A stretch of DNA of 64,000 nt from Nostoc sp. LPT (GCF_017115165.1 NZ_JABXKF010000130.1:1-64000); one strand, 5' to 3'. Counted from the first letter of the stretch, positions 45,435 through 55,043 are shown. A program made the numbers and translations. Notes: a model not told the origin generated them from the letters alone.

Positions 45435-46092
45435 CGCAGAACTCCTACAAAATTAATGCAATCTGTACTGTCGCTTGAATTTTTTGACGGGGAGAGCTTG
45501 ATCTTATAGCTAAGAAAACACTTCCAAATTAAGCATAGGAAAGCTTGGCGTTCCTGGCAATATAAATTACTATAATAGTTTATGATAAGAAAGTTTTAAA
45601 AAACTTAACAAAAATTTATCTAGGCTTCTGAGCAATTAAAGTTTACTAATTCCTTGAGCAGCCACTTATGCTTTATAATTTCTTTATCACATTTACAAAA
45701 CGACATTCATAACCAAGGCTAATCCGATCTGATGAGAGGTAAGCAGCGGCTGTATGCTTTGCTGTATCTATCTTTAGTTAAATCTTGCTAGGTGTACAAG
45801 GACTAGGTAAAAAATACATAAGTTTTTCAAATATATCGTATAAAGTACTCTGGTCAAAGTAGAAAGACAAATGTAAAAAGGTCAGTGATGTTAAGGCAAG
45901 TAAATGCTTTTGCTTATGTAAAGTTATATTTTACTTATATTTCATAGGGTAGCGTTAAGTAAAAGTACTTCTGGAAGTTTAGTTAAAAAAATAGTAAAAA
46001 AACATCGATATTTTGGTAAATTAATTTTATTAAATAAGTAATTGTTTGAAATTTTTTTAAAAATCAAGGCTGAGTCATCAAGGTAAATTTAA
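45435..46092. promoter_or_regulatory. Divergent regulatory region between ccmK2 and ndhF4
   Basis: A 658-base, AT-rich, gene-free gap driving the carboxysome operon leftwards and the CO2-uptake operon rightwards. It is the only large gap in the carbon block without heptamer repeats. ATTAAAGTTTACTAAT (45635-45650) has the ATTA...TAAT dyad form of LysR-type sites, though its spacing is one base off the RbcR pattern I recall, so it is a candidate only. Confidence 0.6.
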
Positions 46093-47949
46093 ATGGATCA
46101 ATTTCTATTTTCAACAAGTTGGTTTGTGCCTTTTTATAGCTTATTGGGCGCAATTTTGACCTTGCCGTGGGGAATAGGAATAATTCAGCGAACAGGGCCA
46201 AGACCTGCGGCATATTTCAACTTGTTGACGACCGTTTTAGCTTTTATCCATAGCCTGTTTGTATTTAAAAGTATCTGGGATAGAGAACCAGTAAACTTAC
46301 TAATAAATTGGTTCAAAGCAGCAGATTTAGATTTATCTTTTGCCTTGGAACTATCGCCAGTCAGCATTGGGGCAACAGTTTTAATTACAGGGTTAAGCTT
46401 ACTGGCACAAGTTTACGCTTTGGGTTACATGGAAAAGGACTGGTCGTTGGCGCGTTTTTTTGGGCTGCTGGGATTTTTTGAAGCGGCGCTTTGTGGTCTA
46501 GCAATCAGCGATTCTTTGTTTCTCAGCTATGCCCTTTTGGAAGTCTTGACGCTTTCGACTTACTTGCTGGTGGGTTTCTGGTACGCTCAACCACTAGTAG
46601 TGACAGCGGCGCGAGATGCGTTTTGGACTAAACGGGTAGGAGACTTGTTATTGCTGATGGCTGTAGTGACACTTTCCACCTTAGCCGGGAGTTTGAACTT
46701 TTCGGATTTATATGAGTGGGCGCAAACAGCTAATTTAAGTCCAATGACATCGACGCTGCTAGGGTTGGCGTTAATTGCTGGGCCTGCTGGTAAATGTGCC
46801 CAATTTCCACTACACCTGTGGTTAGATGAGGCAATGGAAGGGCCCAACCCTGCCTCGGTAATGCGGAACTCTCTGGTAGTAGCTGGTGGTGCTTATTTAC
46901 TGTATAGATTTCAACCATTATTAGCCCTATCACCAGTTGCCTTGAATGCCTTGGTAGTCATGGGTACAGTGACGGCGATTGGGGCCACATTAGTCTCCAT
47001 AGCTCAAATTGACATTAAGCGATCGCTATCTCATTCTACCAGTGCATACATGGGGTTAGTGTTTTTGGCGGTGGGGTTACAGCAAGGGGGTGTAGCCTTG
47101 ATATTGCTGTTAGCTCATGCGATCGCTAAAGCATTATTATTTATGAGTTCTGGTTCAGTCATCTTAACTACCCAAAGCCAAGACTTAACAGAAATGGGCG
47201 GTTTGTGGTCACGAATGCCAGCCACCACCACAGCCTTTGTAGTCGGTTCAGCCGGGATGGTAACGCTGCTACCACTAGGAAGTTTCTGGGCAATGTTATC
47301 GTGGGCTGACGGTTTCGTGAGTATTAGCCCTTGGGTAATTGGGGTTTTAATATTAGTCAATGGTTTGACAGCATTGAATTTGACGAGAGTATTCAGATTA
47401 GTTTTCTGGGGAAAACCGCAACAAAAGACCCGTCGCACCCCAGAAGTTGGTTGGCAGATGGCCTTACCAATGGTGTTTCTGACAGTGCTGACTCTGCTTC
47501 TACCTCTAATGCTACAGCAATGGTACTTACTACCAGCTTGGGAAAGTATTAATTGGTATGTGGTCTTAGCGTTGTTTGGGTCTACCGTTGTAGGCGTGGG
47601 TGTAGGGTGTACAGTTTATCTGCACAAAGCTTGGTCAAGATCCAGAATCTTGGCATGGAGATTTCTGCAAGACCTGTTAGGTTATGATTTTTATATTGAC
47701 CGAGTTTATTATGTAACCGTGGTAAGTGTAGTCGGACTGCTATCTAAAATTTCTGCTTGGAGCGATCGCTACTTGGTTGACGGTTTAGTAAACTTGGTTG
47801 GGTTTGCGACCATTTTCGGCGGACAAACTTTAAAGTACAGCATTTCTGGGCAATCTCAGGGCTATATGTTGACCATCCTAGCAGTTGTCAGCGTCCTGGG
47901 TTTTTTCATCAGTTGGTCATTGGGTTTACTAGATAAATTGCCTTTTTAA
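46093..47949 (+). CDS. ndhF4: NdhF4-type subunit of the CO2-uptake NDH-1 complex
   Basis: 618 residues with many membrane helices and the proton-pump core (LLEVLTLSTYLLVGFWYA, PLHLWLDEAMEGPNPASVMR, SHSTSAYMGLVFLAVG). Shorter than respiratory NdhF1, as expected for NdhF3/F4. It sits in the thylakoid NDH-1MS or MS' complex, whose proton pumping is linked to CO2 hydration by the Cup protein. AAGG lies nine bases before ATG. The assignment to type 4 and not 3 rests on the cupB-like length of the third gene and the absence of cupS. Confidence 0.85.
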   Translation: MDQFLFSTSWFVPFYSLLGAILTLPWGIGIIQRTGPRPAAYFNLLTTVLAFIHSLFVFKSIWDREPVNLLINWFKAADLDLSFALELSPVSIGATVLITGLSLLAQVYALGYMEKDWSLARFFGLLGFFEAALCGLAISDSLFLSYALLEVLTLSTYLLVGFWYAQPLVVTAARDAFWTKRVGDLLLLMAVVTLSTLAGSLNFSDLYEWAQTANLSPMTSTLLGLALIAGPAGKCAQFPLHLWLDEAMEGPNPASVMRNSLVVAGGAYLLYRFQPLLALSPVALNALVVMGTVTAIGATLVSIAQIDIKRSLSHSTSAYMGLVFLAVGLQQGGVALILLLAHAIAKALLFMSSGSVILTTQSQDLTEMGGLWSRMPATTTAFVVGSAGMVTLLPLGSFWAMLSWADGFVSISPWVIGVLILVNGLTALNLTRVFRLVFWGKPQQKTRRTPEVGWQMALPMVFLTVLTLLLPLMLQQWYLLPAWESINWYVVLALFGSTVVGVGVGCTVYLHKAWSRSRILAWRFLQDLLGYDFYIDRVYYVTVVSVVGLLSKISAWSDRYLVDGLVNLVGFATIFGGQTLKYSISGQSQGYMLTILAVVSVLGFFISWSLGLLDKLPF

Positions 47950-48042
47950 GAGTGCTGAGTGCTGAGTGCTGAGTTAAGGAGTTAAAAATTTATTATTTTC
48001 TCCCTGCTCCCCTGCTTCCCCTGCTCCCCTTACCTAAAGTCT

Positions 48043-49548
48043 ATGCTTAGTGTTTTAATTCTAGTGCCGTTAATCGGCGCAGCTTTAATTGGTTTCTCGC
48101 CCTCTGGCATCAGTGGGAAATTCGCCCGTGGGGTGGCTTTGGTCTTTGCCAGTATTGCTTTCTTATGGACAATCCTATTAGTAACTCAGTTTCATCCAGG
48201 AGAAATCACTCAACAGTTTGCTGAGTCTCTTCCTTGGATAGATGTTTTAGGCTTGAACTATAACCTTGGCATAGATGGTTTATCTTTGCCATTGCTGGTT
48301 TTAAATGGATTGTTAACTGCCATTGCCATCTACAGCAGCGATGAATCGCTACAGCGCCCTAAATTTTATTACTCTTTGATACTATTATTAAGCGCTGGGG
48401 TGACAGGAGCCTTTCTAGCACAGGATTTACTGTTATTTTTCCTGTTTTACGAATTGGAACTGATTCCGCTGTATTTGCTAATAGCCATTTGGGGTGGCGC
48501 CAAACGGGGTTATGCTGCGACTAAATTTCTCATTTATACAGCGGTTTCGGGAATCCTGATTTTAGCAAGTTTCCTTGGCATGGTTTGGCTGAGTGGTTCC
48601 TCTAACTTTGCACTAGCAACCTTGAATGCGACAACTTTACCTCTAGGAACACAGCTTTTATTGCTAGCGGGAATTTTGATCGGTTTTGGAATTAAAATTC
48701 CCTTGGTTCCCTTCCATACTTGGTTGCCAGATGCTCACGTTGAAGCTTCCACACCGATTTCCGTGCTATTGGCTGGGGTGCTGTTGAAGTTGGGAACTTA
48801 CGGCTTACTGCGCTTTGGCATGAACTTGTTACCAGAAGCTTGGAGTTATCTAGCTCCTTGGTTGGCGACTTGGGCAGTAGTGAGTGTACTGTATGGTTCA
48901 TCCTGTGCGATCGCCCAAAGCGATATGAAAAAAATGGTAGCATACAGCTCCATTGGACACATGGGTTACGTGCTTTTAGCGGCGGCAGCGGCCACACCTT
49001 TAAGTGTATTGGGTGCTGTGATGCAAATGATTAGCCACGGCTTGATTTCTGCAATGCTGTTTTTGTTGGTAGGGGTTGTATATAAAAAAGCCGGAAGCCG
49101 TGATTTAGCAATTATTCAAGGATTACTGAACCCAGAACGGGGTATGCCAGTAATCGGTAGCTTGATGATTGTCGGAGTCATGGCCAGCGCTGGTATACCA
49201 GGAATGCTAGGGTTTATTTCCGAATTCGTAGTTTATCGGGGAAGTTTTCCAGTTTTTCCAGTGCAAACTTTGTTATGTATGCTTGGTACTGGTTTAACAG
49301 CAGTTTATTTCCTAATACTCGTCAACCGCGCCTTTTTTGGACGCCTATCTGCACCAGTTACCAACTTACCACGTGTGTACTGGAGCGATCGCATCCCAGC
49401 TGCAATTTTAGCTGTGTTGATTGTGATTTTCGGCATTCAACCTGGTTGGTTAGTGCGTTGGACTGAACCAACAATTACAGCAATGGTAAATACTCAAAAT
49501 GTAGTATTAGCAGTGTCCTTAGATAAAGCAATGGGGAATGGGGAGTAG
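48043..49548 (+). CDS. ndhD4: NdhD4-type subunit of the CO2-uptake NDH-1 complex
   Basis: 501 residues, about 14 hydrophobic helices. Antiporter-like core motifs include FYELELIPLYLLIAIWGG, PLVPFHTWLPDAHVEAST, and KKMVAYSSIGHMGYV. It partners NdhF4 in the specialised NDH-1 complex. It follows ndhF4 by 93 bases that include TGCTGAG heptamers and a CCCTGCTCCCC run. The ribosome binding site is weak. Type 3 cannot be fully excluded. Confidence 0.85.
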   Translation: MLSVLILVPLIGAALIGFSPSGISGKFARGVALVFASIAFLWTILLVTQFHPGEITQQFAESLPWIDVLGLNYNLGIDGLSLPLLVLNGLLTAIAIYSSDESLQRPKFYYSLILLLSAGVTGAFLAQDLLLFFLFYELELIPLYLLIAIWGGAKRGYAATKFLIYTAVSGILILASFLGMVWLSGSSNFALATLNATTLPLGTQLLLLAGILIGFGIKIPLVPFHTWLPDAHVEASTPISVLLAGVLLKLGTYGLLRFGMNLLPEAWSYLAPWLATWAVVSVLYGSSCAIAQSDMKKMVAYSSIGHMGYVLLAAAAATPLSVLGAVMQMISHGLISAMLFLLVGVVYKKAGSRDLAIIQGLLNPERGMPVIGSLMIVGVMASAGIPGMLGFISEFVVYRGSFPVFPVQTLLCMLGTGLTAVYFLILVNRAFFGRLSAPVTNLPRVYWSDRIPAAILAVLIVIFGIQPGWLVRWTEPTITAMVNTQNVVLAVSLDKAMGNGE

Positions 49549-49555
49549 GGAATGG

Positions 49556-49700
49556 GGAGATGAGGGAGATAGGGGGACAAGGGGACAAGGGGACAAGGGG
49601 GTAAACAAAACTCCTAACTCCTAACTCCTAACTCAGCACTCAGCACTCAGCACTCAGCACTCAGCACTCCTAATGCCCCATGCCCAATGCCCTATACTTT
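49556..49700. repeat. Block of short tandem repeats between ndhD4 and cupB
   Basis: GGGGACAAG units (49575-49600), CTAACTC units (49611-49633), five CACTCAG heptamers (49633-49668) and ATGCCCCATGCCCAATGCCC. The last run creates a false upstream ATG for cupB. Confidence 0.9.
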
Positions 49701-49714
49701 ATGGAGAAATCGCA

Positions 49715-50845
49715 ATGGTAACTATTAGAAAGAAATTCACAAACGAACCTTTGCCTGAGTTTATTGAACGCCTGCAAACAGGACAGGCATTACTTTCCGA
49801 TAGTCCAGAAAATGTGGTGGAAGTAGTTGGTATTCTCAAAAGCTATGGTGTAGTTATAGATGCCTATTCAATAAATCTGAATTATATTGCCGAACATCAG
49901 TTTTTAGTATTTTTCCCATTTTTTAAATACTTTAATGGAGAAGTATCTTTTCAGAAATTACTTCGTCACTGGTGGCACGATCGCATTAATTTTGAATATG
50001 CTGAGTATTGCATGAAAGGCATGATGTGGCACGGTGGCGGCGGTTTAGATACATATTTAGATACAAAAGAATTTCAAGAAAGAGCGAAAGCTGTCATCAC
50101 AGCTAAATTTAAAAATAATCCTTTAATTTTAGGCATTAACCAACTGTTTCCAGACTTTTTGACCGAACAGTTACGCGTTTCTGCTTACTACACTGGTTTA
50201 GGTCAATTTTGGCGAGTCATGGCTGATATTTTCCTCAGCTTATCAGACCGCTACGACAAAGGCGAAATCAAATCAATTGCCCAAATTGTAGACCATATTA
50301 AAGCAGGGTTAGTGGAAAATGCATCCAAGCCAATTACCTACACTGTCAAAGTTCGGGAAAAACTCTATGAAATCATTCCTGAAGACGTTGGTTTGACTTT
50401 CTTAGCAGACACAGCAATACCTTATGTAGAAGCAGTTTTCTTTAGAGGAACACCTTTCCACGGTACAGTTTCATACAACGCCCAAGCTTATCAAATCTCC
50501 CCAGATCAAAGTCGATTTCAGTATGGCGCATTATACGCCGATCCTTTACCCATAGGCGGTGCAGGTATTCCTCCTACCTTGTTGATGCAAGATATGCGTC
50601 ATTATCTTCCAGAGTACTTGCATGAAATTTATCGTCGCAGTCTTCGGGGTGAAGATGATTTGCGAGTGCAAATTTGTATGACTTTCCAAAAATCGATGTT
50701 TTGCGTGACCACAGCAGCGATTTTAGGACTAGCGCCTCATCCAATAGATACTAAAGATCCATCCCAGGAAAAAGCGAATCGAGTTTATTTCGCAAAGTGG
50801 ATGAGTCGGTTAGAAACTTCGCGGTTGCTGGATGTGAATAAATGA
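49715..50845 (+). CDS. cupB: CupB/ChpX CO2 hydration protein
   Basis: 376 residues from the ATG at 49715 (MVTIRKKFTNEPLPEF), with GGAG eight to nine bases upstream. A 14-codon longer frame starts inside tandem repeats and is rejected. The family is recognised by HWWHDRINFEYAEYCMKGMM, a His-rich stretch, and GTPFHGTVSYNAQAYQ. Cup proteins are thought to act as zinc carbonic anhydrase-like subunits of NDH-1MS/MS', turning CO2 into bicarbonate as the complex works. The length fits CupB better than the longer CupA. The stop overlaps the next gene (ATGA). Confidence 0.87.
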   Translation: MVTIRKKFTNEPLPEFIERLQTGQALLSDSPENVVEVVGILKSYGVVIDAYSINLNYIAEHQFLVFFPFFKYFNGEVSFQKLLRHWWHDRINFEYAEYCMKGMMWHGGGGLDTYLDTKEFQERAKAVITAKFKNNPLILGINQLFPDFLTEQLRVSAYYTGLGQFWRVMADIFLSLSDRYDKGEIKSIAQIVDHIKAGLVENASKPITYTVKVREKLYEIIPEDVGLTFLADTAIPYVEAVFFRGTPFHGTVSYNAQAYQISPDQSRFQYGALYADPLPIGGAGIPPTLLMQDMRHYLPEYLHEIYRRSLRGEDDLRVQICMTFQKSMFCVTTAAILGLAPHPIDTKDPSQEKANRVYFAKWMSRLETSRLLDVNK

Positions 50846-51672
50846 CAGATGATTCCACCATTACTTACGAAGCATTCAAGCAATTTGAGCGGGACAAATT
50901 TTCTCTTGTAGCTCAAGAATACGATCGCGCGATCGCTGTTGTGACTTCTCAGGTAGATGAAGCCATATTGGATGCTGTGGCAGCTAAGTCTGGTACTCGA
51001 TTGCTAGACGTGGCTTGCGGCACTGGGTGGCTTAGTGCCGCAGCACAAAAGCGGCAGGCTATAGTCACAGGATTAGACTTTGCAGAGAATATGGTGGCCA
51101 TTGCCAGAGTGCGATGTCCTCAAGGGTCATTCTATCAAGGGGACGCTGAAAACTTAACTTTCGAGTCGGGCGAGTTTGAGGCGGTGGTTTGTAGCTTGGG
51201 TATCCTCCATTTCCCAAATCCAGAAAAAGCGATCGCTGAATCCTTTCGCGTACTCAAACCGGGAGGGCGCTACGCTTTCACCTGCTGGACACCGCCAGCA
51301 CGCAATCCATTTATGGCTCTGATACTGGGTTCGGTGCAGACTTATGGCAGCATGGATGTGAACTTACCTTCTGGGCCACCCCTGTTTCGCTTTAGCGACC
51401 CCACTGAATGCGAAATGGTTTTGAGCGCCGAGGGATTCACTCAGGTATCTGTCACCGAACTGCCCATCAAGTGGACTTTCTCTACACCTGAAGATGTGAT
51501 GCCAAAGATTATTGTAAGTTCGGTGCGTTTGGGGTCGATATTGGCAATGCAAAGCGATGAGCAACGGCGTAATATTGAAAACGCAATTATCGAGGGAGCC
51601 TCAAAGTATGTCACAGAAAATGGTGTAGAAATTCCCGCATCTGTGATGTTGACTCTCGCTTACAAACCATAA
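50842..51672 (+). CDS. Class I SAM-dependent methyltransferase coupled to cupB
   Basis: 276 residues with a Rossmann-type methyltransferase fold of the UbiE/Coq5-like class: motif I LLDVACGTGWLS, acidic LDFAENM, motif II region AVVCSLGILHFPNP, and FRVLKPGGRYAFTCW. The substrate is unknown; quinone or small-molecule methylation are possible, protein methylation also. Its ATG overlaps the cupB stop by four bases, so translation is coupled. That suggests, without proof, a role connected with the NDH-1 complex or its quinone. No membrane helix seen. Confidence 0.88.
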   Translation: MTDDSTITYEAFKQFERDKFSLVAQEYDRAIAVVTSQVDEAILDAVAAKSGTRLLDVACGTGWLSAAAQKRQAIVTGLDFAENMVAIARVRCPQGSFYQGDAENLTFESGEFEAVVCSLGILHFPNPEKAIAESFRVLKPGGRYAFTCWTPPARNPFMALILGSVQTYGSMDVNLPSGPPLFRFSDPTECEMVLSAEGFTQVSVTELPIKWTFSTPEDVMPKIIVSSVRLGSILAMQSDEQRRNIENAIIEGASKYVTENGVEIPASVMLTLAYKP

Positions 51673-51691
51673 GCTAGAACAACCTTTGAAT

Positions 51692-52159
51692 TTAGTAATT
51701 TTTGAAGTGTTTTTCCATGACAAAATTTATCAGCTTTTGCCCTCTACGCTCTACTTGTTGCTTTTTGATAACAATAAATCCCTGACTTTCAAAAAAAGGT
51801 TTAGCTGTGATACTGGCTTCGGTAAATAACTTTTCCAACCCTAAAGAGTTTGCTTTTAATTCAATCTGTTCTAAGATTTTCTTACCAACACCTTTCCTTT
51901 GAAAATCTTTATGACAATAGAAACGATCGATATGACCATTAGCCTCTAATTCTCCAAAACCAATAATTTTGTCTTCTTCTGCTACATAAGTAAACTTACT
52001 TCTTAAACTTTTAATCCAAACTTCAATATCCATATTTGCTGGTGCCCAAGCATCTACTTGTTCTTGTGTGTAATCATGAATATTCACTTCATGAATAGTG
52101 TCGTAGAACAATTTCATAATTTCTTCGGTATCAGCTATTTCGTATATTCTTAATTTCAT
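51692..52159 (-). CDS. GNAT-family N-acetyltransferase
   Basis: 155 residues, a single GNAT domain. The acetyl-CoA loop is visible in HKDFQRKGVGKKILEQIE (Q/RxxGxG/A type), preceded by IIGFGELEANGHIDRFY and followed by FTEASITAKPFFESQGF. The acceptor is not predictable. It converges on the methyltransferase gene with only 19 bases between them. No operon partner. Confidence 0.88.
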   Translation of the reverse strand: MKLRIYEIADTEEIMKLFYDTIHEVNIHDYTQEQVDAWAPANMDIEVWIKSLRSKFTYVAEEDKIIGFGELEANGHIDRFYCHKDFQRKGVGKKILEQIELKANSLGLEKLFTEASITAKPFFESQGFIVIKKQQVERRGQKLINFVMEKHFKNY

Positions 52160-52291
52160 AAAGAAAGTAATTAATCACAAATAATCCCTCTTCTAAGAAA
52201 CAAGGCAGGAGGCAGAAGGGAAGAGGATTTGACTTGTTTCTTCCATCCATAACGGAATGGATGTAAATAAGTAGTTGATTTTTGATCAATA

Positions 52292-52993
52292 TTATGCTTC
52301 TGGCTCAATGCCGAGCGATCGCAATTGAGCAGTCAAGCGATCGGCTCTTTCTTCACCAGTCAACAACAAATTACCTTGCAAATCCCACCAGCGTAGCCAA
52401 GGTAATTCCATGTTGTGATATTCTCCTTGCCAAATCCCTAACTCAACTCCTAAAGGATGTATGGGATAATGTCCCCGTTCATTTGCTGTTAATAACTGAT
52501 ATTGTCCACCAATTAATTCATAAACTTCCACGCTGGCTTTATTCACTTCATAAATGCCGTAGAAGGGAGGACGAATCACCTGCTCATAAATCCAAAATTT
52601 TCCCTTCCAAGGAGTTTTGTCTCGCTCCTGACTACCATCTCCAGAAACAAATTCCAATGCAATCAATGGGGCAATAAACTCTCGCCATAGTACATAAGAC
52701 CTGCGCGTTTGTCCATCCAGAGTAGGTGGTACATTCCCTACATAGAACCAGTCTGGTGCTTCTGCGCCTTTTTCTGGGGGGTCAGTTATCCGCCAGTAGA
52801 TACCGCTATCTTGACCAATACAGTATTGCCCATCAGGATGACGTTTTTGCAATATCGGTTTAATCGAGTCGGTTAGGAGAATGCTTTGAGGATGTTCCTG
52901 AAAGTTTTTCACGAAAGTACCGTCAGACTCAGGAAGCTGCGTATGGTCTGGGAACGGGGTGAGGGCGATGGATGGATCGGTTGCAGAGGTCAT
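52292..52993 (-). CDS. Uma2-family putative nuclease (DUF820)
   Basis: 233 residues. A PD-(D/E)XK-like core is suggested by APDWFYVGNVPP, then LALEFVSGD-type strand (PLIALEFVSGDGSQERD) and FWIYEQVIRPPFYGIYE. The C-terminal region has the usual PLGVELGIWQGEY. The family is greatly expanded in filamentous cyanobacteria; its biological role is unknown and a restriction nuclease-like fold is the only firm clue. It is unrelated in close sequence to the Uma2 copy at 56703. Confidence 0.82.
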   Translation of the reverse strand: MTSATDPSIALTPFPDHTQLPESDGTFVKNFQEHPQSILLTDSIKPILQKRHPDGQYCIGQDSGIYWRITDPPEKGAEAPDWFYVGNVPPTLDGQTRRSYVLWREFIAPLIALEFVSGDGSQERDKTPWKGKFWIYEQVIRPPFYGIYEVNKASVEVYELIGGQYQLLTANERGHYPIHPLGVELGIWQGEYHNMELPWLRWWDLQGNLLLTGEERADRLTAQLRSLGIEPEA

Positions 52994-53078
52994 AAGGCTA
53001 CCTTTGCAGAATGTAAGGGTTGTTTTTTAGTTTAACAGTGTAAGGGGAGATGCCTGCGGTAGGCTACATCAATGTTCT

Positions 53079-53498
53079 CTAAATATTCTCTACCCATAAA
53101 AGATTACTTGCGTAGCTACTGGTTTTCAGTGCGTTGTAAAATTTTTCGTCTGCTGTTACCATCTGACATTGTTGAGTAATAGCAAAGGCTAAGTATAAAC
53201 TGTCATACACTGCGCGATCGCTCTGAATGGCAATATCTAAAGCAAGTGGCATCAATGGCTGAGATAAGTACACCTCTACAGGAACTGCATTTAAATCTGT
53301 TAATGTTTGTCTTGCATTTTCAGCAGTGTCTTCACCGCTACGTACTCGTTTCCACAAGACATTTCCCACTTCTGGGAAGAAAAAATCTGGAACTAAGAAA
53401 GTATGATTATTTGTTACTAAACGCCTAGCTGCATCAGAGTAAACTTCAGGGATGAACCACTTGATAGCAATGCTAGCATCTAAAACATACTGACTCAC
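53079..53498 (-). CDS. vapC: VapC-like PIN-domain toxin
   Basis: 139 residues with the four acidic PIN residues in place: D7 (YVLDASIAIKWF), E43 (FFPEVGNVLW), D99 (RAVYDSLYLAFA) and D117 (MVTADEKF). PIN toxins cut RNA, often tRNA or rRNA, using magnesium. Its ATG overlaps the antitoxin stop by four bases. The frame is complete. Confidence 0.88.
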   Translation of the reverse strand: MSQYVLDASIAIKWFIPEVYSDAARRLVTNNHTFLVPDFFFPEVGNVLWKRVRSGEDTAENARQTLTDLNAVPVEVYLSQPLMPLALDIAIQSDRAVYDSLYLAFAITQQCQMVTADEKFYNALKTSSYASNLLWVENI

Positions 53499-53749
53499 CG
53501 TTCTCTGTCCTCGCGGATAAGTTCAGTACTATCACTGAAAATTTTTCCTGTATATCTAACTTGAGCGCGTGCTACAGCTTCTCTGGCTTTTTCTATGTTG
53601 GCGCCAGTGTGATAGTGTGTCACTTTTTCAGCCGCTTGTTGTAGGATCTGCTTTAGTTCCTCTTGCAAAGACCTACCGTGTTGTTTGGCAAGAGTTTCTA
53701 ACTTTTCTAGAATAATGGGGTCTAAATCTTCAACTAAGATTTGAGCCAT
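53495..53749 (-). CDS. vapB: VapB/FitA-like antitoxin
   Basis: 84 residues. The N-terminus (MAQILVEDLDPIILEKLETL) fits a ribbon-helix-helix DNA-binding domain of the FitA type, with HGRSLQEELKQILQQAAEK as the second helix region. The C-terminal part (TGANIEKAREAVARAQVR) would wrap the toxin. The pair likely represses its own promoter in the 134-base gap with the divergent kinase gene. Confidence 0.85.
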   Translation of the reverse strand: MAQILVEDLDPIILEKLETLAKQHGRSLQEELKQILQQAAEKVTHYHTGANIEKAREAVARAQVRYTGKIFSDSTELIREDRER

Positions 53750-53919
53750 AATTTCGTGGTAGTTTTTCGCTACTTCTATTCGAGATTTGAAATTAGTTTA
53801 GCAAGTATAGACGCAAAGAGTCTTATCCTAAGACATAAGGCTGTTTCTGTAAAGTTAGGCTCCGGTTCTTCAGGCTTTCTTATGTGAAAATTAATATAAG
53901 TATTTTAGGAGTTGCAAAG

Positions 53920-54945
53920 ATGGCTTGGGCAGCAGGTGATCAATTGCAAGGTGGAAAATATATTATTGAAAGAGAGTTAGGAAGAGGACGCTTTGGCATC
54001 ACCTATTTGGTCAAAAATCAGAATGGCGATCGCTTTGTCATTAAAACCTTAAATGATGACTTGCTAAATTCCCTTAATAAATTGGAACGCGAACGGCTAA
54101 AGACAATGTTTTTGCGGGAAGCTTTAAAGCTTCAAAAGTGTAAGCATAAGTATATTGTGGAGGTCGTAGACTCCTTTGAGGAAGCAGACTGTTTATGTTT
54201 GGTAATGGAGTATGTAAATGAAGTGAGTTTGGCTGACCTCCGCCCACCAACTCTTTCAGAACCAGATGCACTACGTTACATTCAGCAAATTGGAGAAGCA
54301 CTGATAGTTGTACATGAAAATGAACTGATTCATCGGGATGTGCATCCAGGAAATATTTTGTTGCGGAAGCCAGAGGGACAGCTAGAAGCTGTGCTAATCG
54401 ATTTTGGTTTAGCTCTGGACTTTGACCATATCTTAACCACAAGCCGAACCAAGGAAACGTCTGATGGATTTACGCCCCCTGAACTTTATGCTAAAGGTAC
54501 TATAACTCGTGCGTATAGCGATATTTATTCACTGGCAGCTACACTCTATAAACTTCTGACGGGGAAAACACCTGTCGATGCAGTAAAGCGGAAAGTGGAC
54601 GGCGAGCATTTAGTGTCTCCAAAAGAATGGAATCCTCAGATTAGCGAAGACACAAACCGCGCAATTTTAAAAGGTATGCAGCTAGATCCTAAACAGCGTC
54701 CTCAATCAATGCGAGAATGGCTTGATTCTTTGGGCTTAACTGGGAACATTGGTAAGAAGGAAACACCTGTACCCCCATCTGTACCAAAAATTAATTGGGT
54801 TGCTGTAACTGCCATTGCAACTTTAATTGCAGCAATTGGAACCTTACTTTCAGGCATAGTTGGTTGGATTTCTATTTTCAAACCCTCTCCGTCTCCCAGT
54901 CCACCATCACTGTCGCCCAGTCCGTCATCTAGCAAAATACCGTAG
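53920..54945 (+). CDS. Membrane-anchored Ser/Thr protein kinase
   Basis: 341 residues from the ATG at 53920 (MAWAAGDQLQGGKYIIERE), with AGGAG eight bases upstream; a GTG 12 codons earlier lacks such support. The kinase domain has the glycine loop LGRGRFGITY, VIKTLND lysine, catalytic HRDVHPGNILL and LIDFGLAL (DFG intact). A single membrane helix (about 290-315, VAVTAIATLIAAIGTLLSGIVG) and a Ser/Pro-rich tail (PSPSPSPPSLSPSPS) follow, so the tail is probably periplasmic or lumenal. PknB-like family; substrate unknown. A second kinase of the same build lies downstream. Confidence 0.9.
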   Translation: MAWAAGDQLQGGKYIIERELGRGRFGITYLVKNQNGDRFVIKTLNDDLLNSLNKLERERLKTMFLREALKLQKCKHKYIVEVVDSFEEADCLCLVMEYVNEVSLADLRPPTLSEPDALRYIQQIGEALIVVHENELIHRDVHPGNILLRKPEGQLEAVLIDFGLALDFDHILTTSRTKETSDGFTPPELYAKGTITRAYSDIYSLAATLYKLLTGKTPVDAVKRKVDGEHLVSPKEWNPQISEDTNRAILKGMQLDPKQRPQSMREWLDSLGLTGNIGKKETPVPPSVPKINWVAVTAIATLIAAIGTLLSGIVGWISIFKPSPSPSPPSLSPSPSSSKIP

Positions 54946-55043
54946 ATTTAGGTAAACTTTTATCAGGGTGTTGATATTAAAGTAATGATTTTGATTCATG
55001 CCCAATTATTTAAAGAGATGTCTTATATATTGTTGAGCGTGCC

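Noticed and set aside
49673-49714. N-terminal extension of CupB
   Set aside because: The upstream ATG lies in ATGCCCA repeats, whereas GGAG precedes the ATG at 49715.
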